DNA of 64,000 nt from Burkholderia ubonensis subsp. mesacidophila (lineage in GTDB: Bacteria > Pseudomonadota > Gammaproteobacteria > Burkholderiales > Burkholderiaceae), in contig NZ_CP020737.1 of NCBI RefSeq assembly GCF_002097715.1, positions 1,364,001 through 1,428,000 of the forward strand. Reading direction: 5' to 3'. Within the stretch, counting starts at the first letter, position 1. The number at the start of each line of letters is the position of its first letter. The notes under the pieces were generated by a model. It had not been told where the DNA came from and searched no databases. It saw only the letters and a list, made by a program, of their open reading frames with translations. Shown here in pieces: positions 1 through 7,448 of the stretch. The position numbers and the translations under genes are program-made.

Positions 1-2
1 GG

Positions 3-311
3 CGCACGATGGGCGGCAAGCACCGGCGGCTGATCGGCGGCGCGGACCGCTACGTCGCCGATACGCCCGACGCATTCCGCGCGGCTGCGCTCGAGCTGAT
101 CGGCCGCGCGCCGGCGTTCGACGCGGCGATGCTGCGCGCGGAACAGGCGCGGCTCGAAGCGCGGGTCGCGCGATTCGGCGCGTGCGCCGATGCGCTCGAC
201 GTGTGGCGCACGCTCGGCGCGAGCGCGCCGGAGGAAATTCCCGGCATGCCGGACGCTGCGTTCGCCGCGCTTGCCGACCAACTCCAGGAGTCTTCGCATG
301 ACGCTCGATGA
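3..311 (+). CDS. mdcD: Malonate decarboxylase, beta subunit (C-terminal part)
   Basis: This is the C-terminal ~102 residues of a gene whose start lies left of the window. In the malonate decarboxylase complex, MdcD works with MdcE to decarboxylate malonyl-S-ACP to acetyl-S-ACP in the cytoplasm. The visible part contains the MGGKHRR-type stretch followed by a helical tail that fits the end of MdcD. The main support is context: it overlaps mdcE by 14 bp, and mdcG, mdcB and mdcH follow in the same direction. Because only the tail is visible, the subunit assignment rests partly on gene order. Confidence 0.8.
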   Translation, partial: RTMGGKHRRLIGGADRYVADTPDAFRAAALELIGRAPAFDAAMLRAEQARLEARVARFGACADALDVWRTLGASAPEEIPGMPDAAFAALADQLQESSHDAR

Positions 312-1005
312 AGTCCTCGTGTCGCTGTTTCCGCACGGTCACGCGATCGTGCGCGACGGCGGCCTGCTGTCCGGCCACGCGGAGCTGGCCGGCACGCGCG
401 TCGACGTAATCGGCGTCGCCGATCGGCTGCCGTTCGGCATCGACGAAGCGCTGCGGCTCGCGTCGCATGTGCTTGCCACGCTCGAGCGCGGCGGCGCGAC
501 GCCGATCCTCGTGCTCGTCGACAGCGACAGCCAGCGAATGAGCAAGCGCGACGAACTGCTCGGCCTGAACGAAGGCCTGTCGCATCTCGCGAAGTGCCTG
601 ATGCACGCGGACCTCGCCGGGCACCGGACGATCGGCCTGCTGTACGGCCACACGGCGGCCGGCGCGTTCATCGCGACCGCGCTCGCGACGCGCGCGCTGC
701 TCGCGGTGCCGGGCGCTGATCCCGAAGTGATGGACCTGCCGTCGATGGCGCGCGTGACGAAGCTGCCGCTCGACGTGCTGAAGGAGAAGGCACGCTCGAC
801 GCCGGTGTTCGCGCCGGGGCTCGACAACCTCGTGAAGATGGGCGCGGTCGATGCGGTGCTCGATCCGGCCCGCGGGCTCGACGCGCAGGTCGCCGAATGG
901 CTCGACCGCCCGGCCGACCGCGTCGACCGGCGCGCCGTGCGCGGCCGGCCGGTCGCGGCGGACGTCGCGCAGCGCGTATATGAACTCGCTCGCGCCGCGC
1001 AGTGA
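298..1005 (+). CDS. mdcE: Malonate decarboxylase, gamma subunit
   Basis: A 235-residue protein of the carboxyltransferase/decarboxylase gamma type. Together with MdcD it forms the malonyl-S-ACP decarboxylase that releases CO2 and regenerates acetyl-S-ACP. The sequence has a conserved central block (SDSQRMSKRDELLGLNEG) and the following HLAKCL stretch, which fit the family. The ATG is chosen because an AGGAG ribosome binding site lies about 5 bases upstream, inside the end of mdcD. The start overlaps mdcD by 14 bp and the end overlaps mdcG by 26 bp, so translational coupling within one operon is likely. Confidence 0.93.
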   Translation: MTLDEVLVSLFPHGHAIVRDGGLLSGHAELAGTRVDVIGVADRLPFGIDEALRLASHVLATLERGGATPILVLVDSDSQRMSKRDELLGLNEGLSHLAKCLMHADLAGHRTIGLLYGHTAAGAFIATALATRALLAVPGADPEVMDLPSMARVTKLPLDVLKEKARSTPVFAPGLDNLVKMGAVDAVLDPARGLDAQVAEWLDRPADRVDRRAVRGRPVAADVAQRVYELARAAQ

Positions 1006-1663
1006 CGCGCCGCTGCGGCGCCACACCCTCGTCACGCTGACGGCGGCGGGGTGGGCGGCGCTGTTCGCGCGCGACGCGGCGCTCGCCGCCGACGCGCCCG
1101 TGTGCCGATGGGCGGAACGCGGCTGGCCGCTCGTCGTGCGTCGCACGCTGCCCGGTGAGTCCGGTGACTCCGGCGTGCCGCTCGGCATCCCGCTGCCGCC
1201 GTCGGCGGGCAAGCGGCGCATCGCGGTCAGCGTCGGCGCGGATGCGCTCGCGTCGGTCGGCGCGCCGCCGGCATTCGCCGCGGTGCTCGGCGCCGCGCCC
1301 GCCGCGTGGCGGCAACCGCTGCTCGACCTCGATGGGCTCGGCGCGCGCTGCGGCGTGCAGGGGCGCGTGTTCGGCAGCCTCGCGTGGCAGGCGCTGACGG
1401 GCGAACCGTACCTGACCGGCGCGTCGGATCTCGACGTGTTCTTTCCGCTGCCGGGCATTGCGCACGCCGCGACGCTGCTCGACGGACTCGCGGCGATCGA
1501 CGCACACGCGCCGATGCACGTCGACGGCGAACTGCTGCGCGACGACGGCGCGGGCGTCAACTGGCGCGAACTGCACGCCGGCTTGCCGGACGTCGCGATC
1601 AAGACGGCCGACGGCGTCGCACTCGGTTCGGCCGCAGGCTTCCTCGCCGGGAGCGTGCAATGA
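980..1663 (+). CDS. mdcG: Malonate decarboxylase holo-ACP synthase (phosphoribosyl-dephospho-CoA transferase)
   Basis: A 227-residue nucleotidyltransferase that attaches the 2'-(5''-triphosphoribosyl)-3'-dephospho-CoA prosthetic group to the acyl carrier subunit MdcC. The GASDLDVFF stretch (about residues 148-155) carries the two aspartates expected for metal binding in this family, D150 and D152. The start ATG lies within the end of mdcE. The stop codon overlaps the mdcB start as ATGA, which again suggests coupled translation. It acts directly after MdcB, which makes the prosthetic group precursor. Confidence 0.9.
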   Translation: MNSLAPRSDAPLRRHTLVTLTAAGWAALFARDAALAADAPVCRWAERGWPLVVRRTLPGESGDSGVPLGIPLPPSAGKRRIAVSVGADALASVGAPPAFAAVLGAAPAAWRQPLLDLDGLGARCGVQGRVFGSLAWQALTGEPYLTGASDLDVFFPLPGIAHAATLLDGLAAIDAHAPMHVDGELLRDDGAGVNWRELHAGLPDVAIKTADGVALGSAAGFLAGSVQ

Positions 1664-2532
1664 GCGCTGCAGTGCTGCTGTGCGCGCTGCCGGCGGCGCA
1701 GTCCGAGGCCGAACGCATCGCGGCGCTCGCCGAGCGCAGCCTGCTGCTCGAGATCGAGACCTATCCGAAACCGGGGCTCGTCAGCCACGTCGATGCAGGC
1801 AGCCATGCGGACATGGATGCGTCGACGTTCGCGCGCAGCGCGCAGGCATTGCGGCCGTATTTCGCGGAACTGGCCGACGCGGGCGCGCGCGACGCGGAAA
1901 TGGCCGCGCTGCGCAAGATCGGCCTGCGCGCCGAGCACGCGATGCTCGCCGCGACGGGCGGCGTCAACACGCATCGCGGCGCGATCTTCGGGCTCGGGTT
2001 GCTGTGCGCGGCGGCGGGCCGTCGCGGCAGGCCGGATGCGGCGCCGCACGGCCCGACGCTCGGCGCGTCGGTCGCGCGCCGCTGGGGCGCGGACATTCTC
2101 GGCGGGCCGCGGCTGCCCGGCAGCCACGGCGAACGCGCGAGCCGCCGCTACGGCGTCGGCGGCGCGCGCGGCGAAGCGGCCGGCGGATTCGAAACCGTGT
2201 ATCGGGTCGGGCTGCTCGCGCTGCGCCGTGCGGCGCGCGACGTGCCGGGCGACCGGGAAGCGGCGCGCGTCGACGCGTGCTTTGCACTGATCGCCGCGCT
2301 CGACGATACGAACCTGCTGCACCGGGGCGGGCAGGCGGGCCTCGCGTTCGCGCAGGCGACCGCGCGCGCGTTCGTCGCGCGCGGCGGCGTGCGTGCGCCC
2401 GACTGGCGCAGCCGCGCCGCCGCCGCGCATCGCGCGTTCGTCGCGCGGCGGCTGAGCCCGGGCGGCGCGGCCGACCTGCTCGCGATGAGCGTGTTCGTCA
2501 ACCTGCTGGAATGCGACGGGGCGGCGCGATGA
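1660..2532 (+). CDS. mdcB: Triphosphoribosyl-dephospho-CoA synthase
   Basis: A 290-residue protein of the CitG/MdcB family. It makes the triphosphoribosyl-dephospho-CoA precursor from ATP and dephospho-CoA. Family hallmarks are visible: LEIETYPKPGLVS near residue 30, GGVNTHRGAIF near residue 103, and LDDTNLLHRGG near residue 217. It is coupled to mdcG at its start and to mdcH at its end through ATGA overlaps. The order mdcG-mdcB-mdcH at the end of the operon fits a complete cofactor-assembly module. Confidence 0.92.
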   Translation: MSAAVLLCALPAAQSEAERIAALAERSLLLEIETYPKPGLVSHVDAGSHADMDASTFARSAQALRPYFAELADAGARDAEMAALRKIGLRAEHAMLAATGGVNTHRGAIFGLGLLCAAAGRRGRPDAAPHGPTLGASVARRWGADILGGPRLPGSHGERASRRYGVGGARGEAAGGFETVYRVGLLALRRAARDVPGDREAARVDACFALIAALDDTNLLHRGGQAGLAFAQATARAFVARGGVRAPDWRSRAAAAHRAFVARRLSPGGAADLLAMSVFVNLLECDGAAR

Positions 2533-3461
2533 CGCTCGTGATCCTGTGCTCCGGGCAAGGCGGCCAGCGCGCGGACATGTTCGACCTGACCGGCGCCGTG
2601 CCGCAGGCCGACGCGCTGTTCGCGCACGCGGGCCGGCTGCTCGGCGGCGACCCGCGCGCGTGGGTGCGCGACGCCGCACCGTTTGCGCTGCACGAAAACC
2701 GCGCGGCGCAGATCCTGTGCACGCTGCAGGCGCTCGCCGCGGCCGCGCTGCTTGAAGCCGCGTGGCCGCGCCGGCGCTGCATCGCCGGCTACAGCGTCGG
2801 CGAGGTCGCGTCGTGGAGCGTCGCGGGCCTGATCGATCCGCACGACGCGCTCGACCTCGCCGATGCGCGCGCCCGCGCGATGGACGCCGCGAGCGGCGGC
2901 GACGAACGGATGGCGTTCGTGCGCGGCTTGCCGCGTACCCATCTCGCGCGCTTGTGCGCGAACCGCGGCGCGGCGATCGCGATCGCCAACCCGGGCGACG
3001 CGTTCGTGATCGCCGGCCGGCGCGACGACGTCGAGGCGGCAGCCGCGGACGCGTCGCGCGACGGCGCGCCGCGCGTGGCGCCGGTAGGCGTGCGCATCGC
3101 GTCGCATACGCCGCGGCTCGCGCCGGCGGTGCCGGCGTTTCGCGCATCGCTGGCCGCGGTGCGCGTGCGGCGGCCGCTGCCGGGCGCGCGGCTGTTTGCG
3201 GGCATCGACGGCGCGTCGGTGCTCGATGTCGCCGACGGGCTCGACAAGCTCGCGCGCCAGATCGCCGAGCCGGTCGAATGGGCGGCCTGTCTCGCCGCTT
3301 GCGTGGAGGCCGGCGCGACGGCCTTTCTCGAACTCGGCCCGGGCCGCGCACTGGCCGAGATGGCGGCCGGCGCGTATCCGGCGCTGCCGGCGCGCAGCCT
3401 CGCCGATTTCCGTTCGATCGACGGCGCGACGAGCTGGCTCGCACGCGTCGCGGCACGCTGA
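2529..3461 (+). CDS. mdcH: Malonate decarboxylase, epsilon subunit (malonyl-CoA:ACP transacylase type)
   Basis: A 310-residue acyltransferase of the FabD fold. It loads malonyl groups from malonyl-CoA onto the decarboxylase carrier protein, priming the cycle. The N-terminal CSGQGGQ motif and the nucleophile motif GYSVGE (serine near residue 89) are intact. It overlaps mdcB as ATGA and is the last gene of the mdc run. No clear intrinsic terminator follows; the ~95 bases to the next gene show nothing notable. Confidence 0.92.
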   Translation: MTLVILCSGQGGQRADMFDLTGAVPQADALFAHAGRLLGGDPRAWVRDAAPFALHENRAAQILCTLQALAAAALLEAAWPRRRCIAGYSVGEVASWSVAGLIDPHDALDLADARARAMDAASGGDERMAFVRGLPRTHLARLCANRGAAIAIANPGDAFVIAGRRDDVEAAAADASRDGAPRVAPVGVRIASHTPRLAPAVPAFRASLAAVRVRRPLPGARLFAGIDGASVLDVADGLDKLARQIAEPVEWAACLAACVEAGATAFLELGPGRALAEMAAGAYPALPARSLADFRSIDGATSWLARVAAR

Positions 3462-3556
3462 GCGCGCCCGTTGCCGGCGCGCCGTGTTGCGCCGGCGCAG
3501 CAGCGTGGCGGCGCGCGCTTGCCACGCGAAATGGCATCGCTACAATGGCGCCCGCC

Positions 3557-4066
3557 ATGAAACCCGCCGCTTTCCTCTTCGCCGCGCTGTGCTGCGCGGC
3601 AACCGCCCATGCCACCCCGATTCCGTCCGACGCCGCGTCGGTCGGCGCGTATTTTTCGTATGACAACGCCGCGGCCGACGCGACCGTCGGCCTGATCCGC
3701 AACGCGCAGCGCCGCGTGCTGCTGGCCGGTTACGCGTACGTGCCGCCGGCGGTGGCCGGCGCGCTGCGCGACGCGCGCGGGCGCGGGGTCGAGGTGCGGG
3801 TCGTGCTGGCGCGCTCCGCGCGGGCCGGCAAGTACAGCGGCGCGGGCTACCTGAAGGGTGCGGGCATCGATGTCGCGATCGACACGCGGCTCGACGCACC
3901 GGCGCCGCGGTTCGTGATCGTCGACGACAACGTCGTGCTGACGACGCTGTCGGACAGTGCGCCGGCGCACGCCGAAACGGTGAACGTGTTCGAGCGCGCG
4001 CCCGAACTCGCGCAATCCTATGCGCAATCGTTCTGGCGTTTGTACCGGCGTGCGGGCGGGCTCTGA
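3557..4066 (+). CDS. Exported phospholipase-D-like protein with degenerate HKD motif
   Basis: A 169-residue protein with a clear Sec signal peptide (about residues 1-19, ending AHA), so probably periplasmic. The body fits the single-HKD, Nuc/EDTA-resistant nuclease branch of the phospholipase D superfamily: LLAGYAYVPPAVAGALRDARGRGVEVRVVL is followed by the FVIVDDNVVLTT core. In active members the core is preceded by H-x-K. Here the corresponding positions hold Ala116 and Arg118, while the aspartate (D123) is kept. It is therefore probably inactive or altered. An in-frame ATG four codons upstream (3545) is possible, but the chosen start gives the better signal peptide. Confidence 0.7.
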   Translation: MKPAAFLFAALCCAATAHATPIPSDAASVGAYFSYDNAAADATVGLIRNAQRRVLLAGYAYVPPAVAGALRDARGRGVEVRVVLARSARAGKYSGAGYLKGAGIDVAIDTRLDAPAPRFVIVDDNVVLTTLSDSAPAHAETVNVFERAPELAQSYAQSFWRLYRRAGGL

Positions 4067-4251
4067 CGCGACGACGCCGTCGCGCTGCCCGCGCATTCGT
4101 CTGCATGGAACCGGGCACGCAGGCGGCGCGTGCAACTTCCATCGGCGCGCTTGAATTGGCGGATCGCATGCACCATGCTCATTGACGTAACGTCGGCGTG
4201 ATCGCAGCGCATGCGCGATCGGGCGCCGGCGAACGGAAGGGGCGGATCGTG

Positions 4252-4929
4252 ATGGATCGTTTTCTCGATCGCGCCGATGCGGGCCGCCAGCTCGCCGACG
4301 CATTGCACGAGTACGCGGGGCGCACCGACGTCGTGGTGCTCGCGTTGCCGCGCGGCGGCGTGCCGGTCGCGTTTCCGGTCGCCCGCGCGCTGGACGCGCC
4401 GCTCGACGTGCTGGTCGTGCGCAAGCTCGGCGTGCCGTACGATCCCGAGCTCGCGATGGGCGCGATCGCGACCGGCGGCGCGATCTATCTGCAGCGCTCG
4501 GTGATCGGGTCGATGGACGTGTCGGACGCGCAGCTCGCCGACGTGATCGCGCGCGAAACCGTCGAACTGCAGCGCCGCGAGGCGCTGTACCGCGGCGCGT
4601 GGCCGCCGGTGCCGATCGAAGGGCGCACGGTGATCGTCGTCGACGACGGCATCGCGACCGGCGCATCGATGCGTGTCGCGTTGCAGGCGCTGCAGGCGCT
4701 GCGCGAGCGCCGCCCGGCCCGCGTGGTGGCCGCGGCGCCGGTCGCGCCCGCCGGCGTGCAGCGCAAGTTCGACGATCTGGCCGACGCGTTCGTCGTGGTG
4801 TCGCATCCGCTGTCGTTCTTCGGGATCAGCCAGTTCTACGCGCATTTCGAGCAGACGAGCGACGACGAGGTGCGCGTACTGCTCGACGCGGCGCGCCGCG
4901 CGCCGGACGGCGGAGCGGCGCCTGCTTGA
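4252..4929 (+). CDS. Phosphoribosyltransferase domain protein
   Basis: A 225-residue soluble protein of the type I phosphoribosyltransferase fold. The PRPP-binding motif VIVVDDGIATGASM is at residues 127-140, and an N-terminal block (LALPRGGVPVAFPVA) is typical of stand-alone PRTase proteins often linked to stress or dienelactone-hydrolase genes. The nucleobase substrate cannot be told from sequence. Start: ATG with an AAGGGGCGG-like site upstream. An in-frame GTG at 4198 would add 18 residues but lacks a better ribosome binding site. Confidence 0.8.
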   Translation: MDRFLDRADAGRQLADALHEYAGRTDVVVLALPRGGVPVAFPVARALDAPLDVLVVRKLGVPYDPELAMGAIATGGAIYLQRSVIGSMDVSDAQLADVIARETVELQRREALYRGAWPPVPIEGRTVIVVDDGIATGASMRVALQALQALRERRPARVVAAAPVAPAGVQRKFDDLADAFVVVSHPLSFFGISQFYAHFEQTSDDEVRVLLDAARRAPDGGAAPA

Positions 4930-4948
4930 TACCGGCTTGATGCCCGGC

Positions 4949-6154
4949 TCAGTGCCGCGTCGCGCGCGGCGTCTCGGCCTGCGCGAACACGGCCTGCAGC
5001 GCCGGATGCACGTCGTCGAGCCAGCGCGCGCCCGTGAACAGCCCGTAATGATCGCATTCGTCGACGTCGAGCCGATGCCGCTCGCCGGGCGCGAGACCGC
5101 TGCAGAGCGCATGCGCGGCATGCGTCTGCCCGGCGCCGGTGACGGCATCGCGGGTGCCCTCGACCGTCAGCAGCGTCGTGGCGCGCAGCGCGGCCGGGTC
5201 GACAGGGACGTCGCGCACGCGCCATGCGCCCAGCGCGAGACACGCGCGCTGGAACACGATGTCGACGGTATCCAGAAAGTATTCGGCGGGCATGTCGAGC
5301 AGCGCGGTGTATTCGTGCAGCGCGCGGCGCGCGTCCGTCATCGCGCGCCCATCCAGGCGCCATGCCGCCTGCGTGTAGCGGTCGAGCAGCGACAGGTAGC
5401 GGTGCGGGTAGACGATCGCGATCTCGGCCTGCTGCAGGTAGGTTGGAAACACGTGCCGGCCGTGCCCGGCGAACCCGGCCGGCACGACGTCGATCAGATG
5501 CCGGCGGCACCAGTCGAGCGAGTGCGACGCGGCCGCGATGCCGAGCGTGCTCGGATTGCGCCGCGCGTCGAGCGGCCCGCCGACCAGCGTGATGCTCGCC
5601 GGCGGCGCGAGCCCGCGCTGCGCGCGCAGCGCGAGGGCGCCCAGCGCCGGGAACGTGGCCTGGCAGACGGCGACGACGTGCAGCGGCCGGCCGTCGTGCG
5701 CGAGGGACTCGACGAACCCGTCCAGCATCGCCACGTATTCGTCGAGGCCGAAGCGGCCCGCGGCGGGCGGCACGTCACGCGCGTTGGCCCAGTCGGTGAT
5801 GCAGACGTCGCCGTCGTCGAGCAGCGCCTCGACGGTCTCCCGCATCATCACGGCCGCGTGGCCGGCGAGCGGTGCGCACAGCAGCACGGCGCGGGCCGCC
5901 CGCGCGTCGCGCGAAAAGCGGTGCAGGCTGCAGAACGGCGTCCGGGCGACGAGGCGCTCGGCGACGTCGCCCGACCCGATCGCGAATGGCGGCGGGTCGG
6001 CCGCCGGGCCGAGCAGGGGCTCGAACAGGTCGGCGTAGCACGACGACGCGGCGTGCGGCAGCGGCGCCACCGGCCACGCGTCGAATGCGTCCCGGGTAAC
6101 GGCGCGCCAGGTGCGCAGCCATTGCCGCTGCTGTTCGAACAGGGCATACCACAT
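4949..6154 (-). CDS. phaZ: Intracellular polyhydroxybutyrate depolymerase (Cys-nucleophile type)
   Basis: A 401-residue alpha/beta hydrolase of the PhaZ intracellular depolymerase family, which mobilises stored poly-3-hydroxybutyrate granules in the cytoplasm. The nucleophile elbow reads VAVCQAT, with cysteine (C164) where a lipase would have serine. This is a known feature of PhaZa1-type enzymes. A late aspartate (in VEGTRDAVTG) and histidine (in DHYGLFTG) can complete the triad. No signal peptide. The start is supported by GGAAGG six bases upstream. Several in-frame codons upstream are ignored because they would encode a low-complexity Arg/Pro leader. Confidence 0.87.
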   Translation of the reverse strand: MWYALFEQQRQWLRTWRAVTRDAFDAWPVAPLPHAASSCYADLFEPLLGPAADPPPFAIGSGDVAERLVARTPFCSLHRFSRDARAARAVLLCAPLAGHAAVMMRETVEALLDDGDVCITDWANARDVPPAAGRFGLDEYVAMLDGFVESLAHDGRPLHVVAVCQATFPALGALALRAQRGLAPPASITLVGGPLDARRNPSTLGIAAASHSLDWCRRHLIDVVPAGFAGHGRHVFPTYLQQAEIAIVYPHRYLSLLDRYTQAAWRLDGRAMTDARRALHEYTALLDMPAEYFLDTVDIVFQRACLALGAWRVRDVPVDPAALRATTLLTVEGTRDAVTGAGQTHAAHALCSGLAPGERHRLDVDECDHYGLFTGARWLDDVHPALQAVFAQAETPRATRH

Positions 6155-6322
6155 GGCGAACCTTCCGGTGACGATGGGCGAACCTGCATTATGGCCACTG
6201 TTCGTGCGCGGCGGGGGCCGCGTTTGTACCGGGTTCGCGCCGCGCGGCCGTGGCCGCGCTAGGCGCATGCGCCGGACGCTGCTACAGTCGTCGGTCCCAT
6301 TCCCTCAAGCGGAGTTTTTGCG

Positions 6323-6952
6323 ATGAAGCTGATCGGCATGCTGGATTCCCCGTTCGTGCGGCGCGCCGCGATTTCGGCGAAGCTGCTCGACCTGCCGTTC
6401 GAACACCAGTCGGTGTCGGTGTTCCGGCAATTCGACACGTTCAAGTCGATCAACCCGGTCGTCAAGGCGCCGACGCTCGTCGCCGACGACGGCGCGATAC
6501 TGGTCGATTCGTCCCTGATCGTCGACTATTTCGATCACCTCGTCGCGCTTGAGCGGCGCCTGCTGCCCGAGGCGCCCGACGCGCGGCTGCGCGCGCTCGT
6601 GCCGGTCGGCTTCGCGCTGGCGGCGGCGGAGAAGACGGTGCAGGTCGTCTACGAGCACGGCCTGCGTCCGGCTGACAAGCAGCACCAGCCGTGGCTCGAC
6701 CGCGTGCTCGGCCAGCTCGAGGCGGCGTACGGCGAGCTGGAAAAGCAAGTTGCGGGCGTGGACGGCTGGCTCGGCGGCGCGCGCGTGATGCAGGCCGACG
6801 TGACGGTCGCGGTCGCGTGGCGCTTCACGCAGTTCATGGCGGCCGACTATCCGGCGCTCGCCCGAATCGATCCGGCCCGTTATCCTGCGCTCGCAGCGCA
6901 TTCGGCGCGTGCGGAGGCGCTGCCGGCGTTCGTCGAGACGCCGCTCGACTAG
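6323..6952 (+). CDS. Glutathione S-transferase
   Basis: A 209-residue two-domain GST. The N-terminal thioredoxin-like half starts MKLIGMLDSPFVRR, with the cis-proline context KAPTLV and the glutathione-binding VDSSLI (Asp-Ser) near residues 62-67. The C-terminal helical half follows (QADVTVAVAWRF). Such enzymes conjugate or reduce electrophiles with glutathione in the cytoplasm; the substrate is unknown. A GGAG lies about 9 bases before the ATG. It is a single-gene unit, with phaZ divergent on its left. Confidence 0.88.
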   Translation: MKLIGMLDSPFVRRAAISAKLLDLPFEHQSVSVFRQFDTFKSINPVVKAPTLVADDGAILVDSSLIVDYFDHLVALERRLLPEAPDARLRALVPVGFALAAAEKTVQVVYEHGLRPADKQHQPWLDRVLGQLEAAYGELEKQVAGVDGWLGGARVMQADVTVAVAWRFTQFMAADYPALARIDPARYPALAAHSARAEALPAFVETPLD

Positions 6953-7128
6953 CGCACGCATGGGATCGGGGGGCATGGTTCCTCCCCGCCGTGCCGCTGA
7001 TCCGGCGATTGTCACGTCGATTGTTTACCGCAGCTGACAAGTGACTTCGCTTTCAGGCGATTTATCCGGACCTCGGTCGTCCCTAGAATTCACTCCATCG
7101 GATACCGCGTTGCCTGATGGAGTTGACG

Positions 7129-7323
7129 ATGAAAGCCCTGATCGAATCGAGCCTGTTCCACCCGTCCGTCGTGTTGCCGCTTGCCGCGCTGACGCAGCTG
7201 ATGGTCGAGCGCGATTTCAATCTCTCGCAGGTCGGCCTGATCGTCGCGGCGCGCGGCGCGCAGGCGGCGGTGTCGCGCTCTCGTGCGCTGATCTTCTGCC
7301 GTCATTGCGACGCGCACGCATGA
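7129..7323 (+). CDS. Small unknown protein
   Basis: A possible 64-residue protein of no recognised family. It has a moderately hydrophobic first half (MKALIESSLFHPSVVLPLAAL) and ends with a C-R-H-C-D-A-H-A tail that could bind metal. A GGAG six bases before the ATG supports translation. An upstream in-frame ATG at 7117 would add four residues. Codon use is GC-biased like its neighbours. It lies alone between a GST and a convergent transporter. No homology can be claimed. Confidence 0.5.
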   Translation: MKALIESSLFHPSVVLPLAALTQLMVERDFNLSQVGLIVAARGAQAAVSRSRALIFCRHCDAHA

Positions 7324-7344
7324 ACGCGGCGGTGCGGCAAGCAT

Positions 7345-7428
7345 GAAAAAGCCCGGCCGGCGCAGCGCCGGTCGGGCGTTCGGGCCGGGCAACCGGCCGT
7401 TCGATCGGGCCCCGGCAATGCCGGGGCC
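7345..7428 (-). terminator. Terminator of the ProP-type transporter gene
   Basis: Two hairpins follow the transporter stop on the minus strand. The proximal one (7408-7428) has 9-bp perfect arms and a 3-base loop. The distal one (7351-7377) has 12-bp arms with one G-U pair, and on the minus strand it runs into a T tract (7345-7350, TTTTTC). This is a classic intrinsic terminator. The plus-strand small gene ends just to the left, so it may be shared, but there is no T tract in that direction. Confidence 0.75.
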
Positions 7429-7448
7429 TGTCATTTGGGGCAGCGCGT

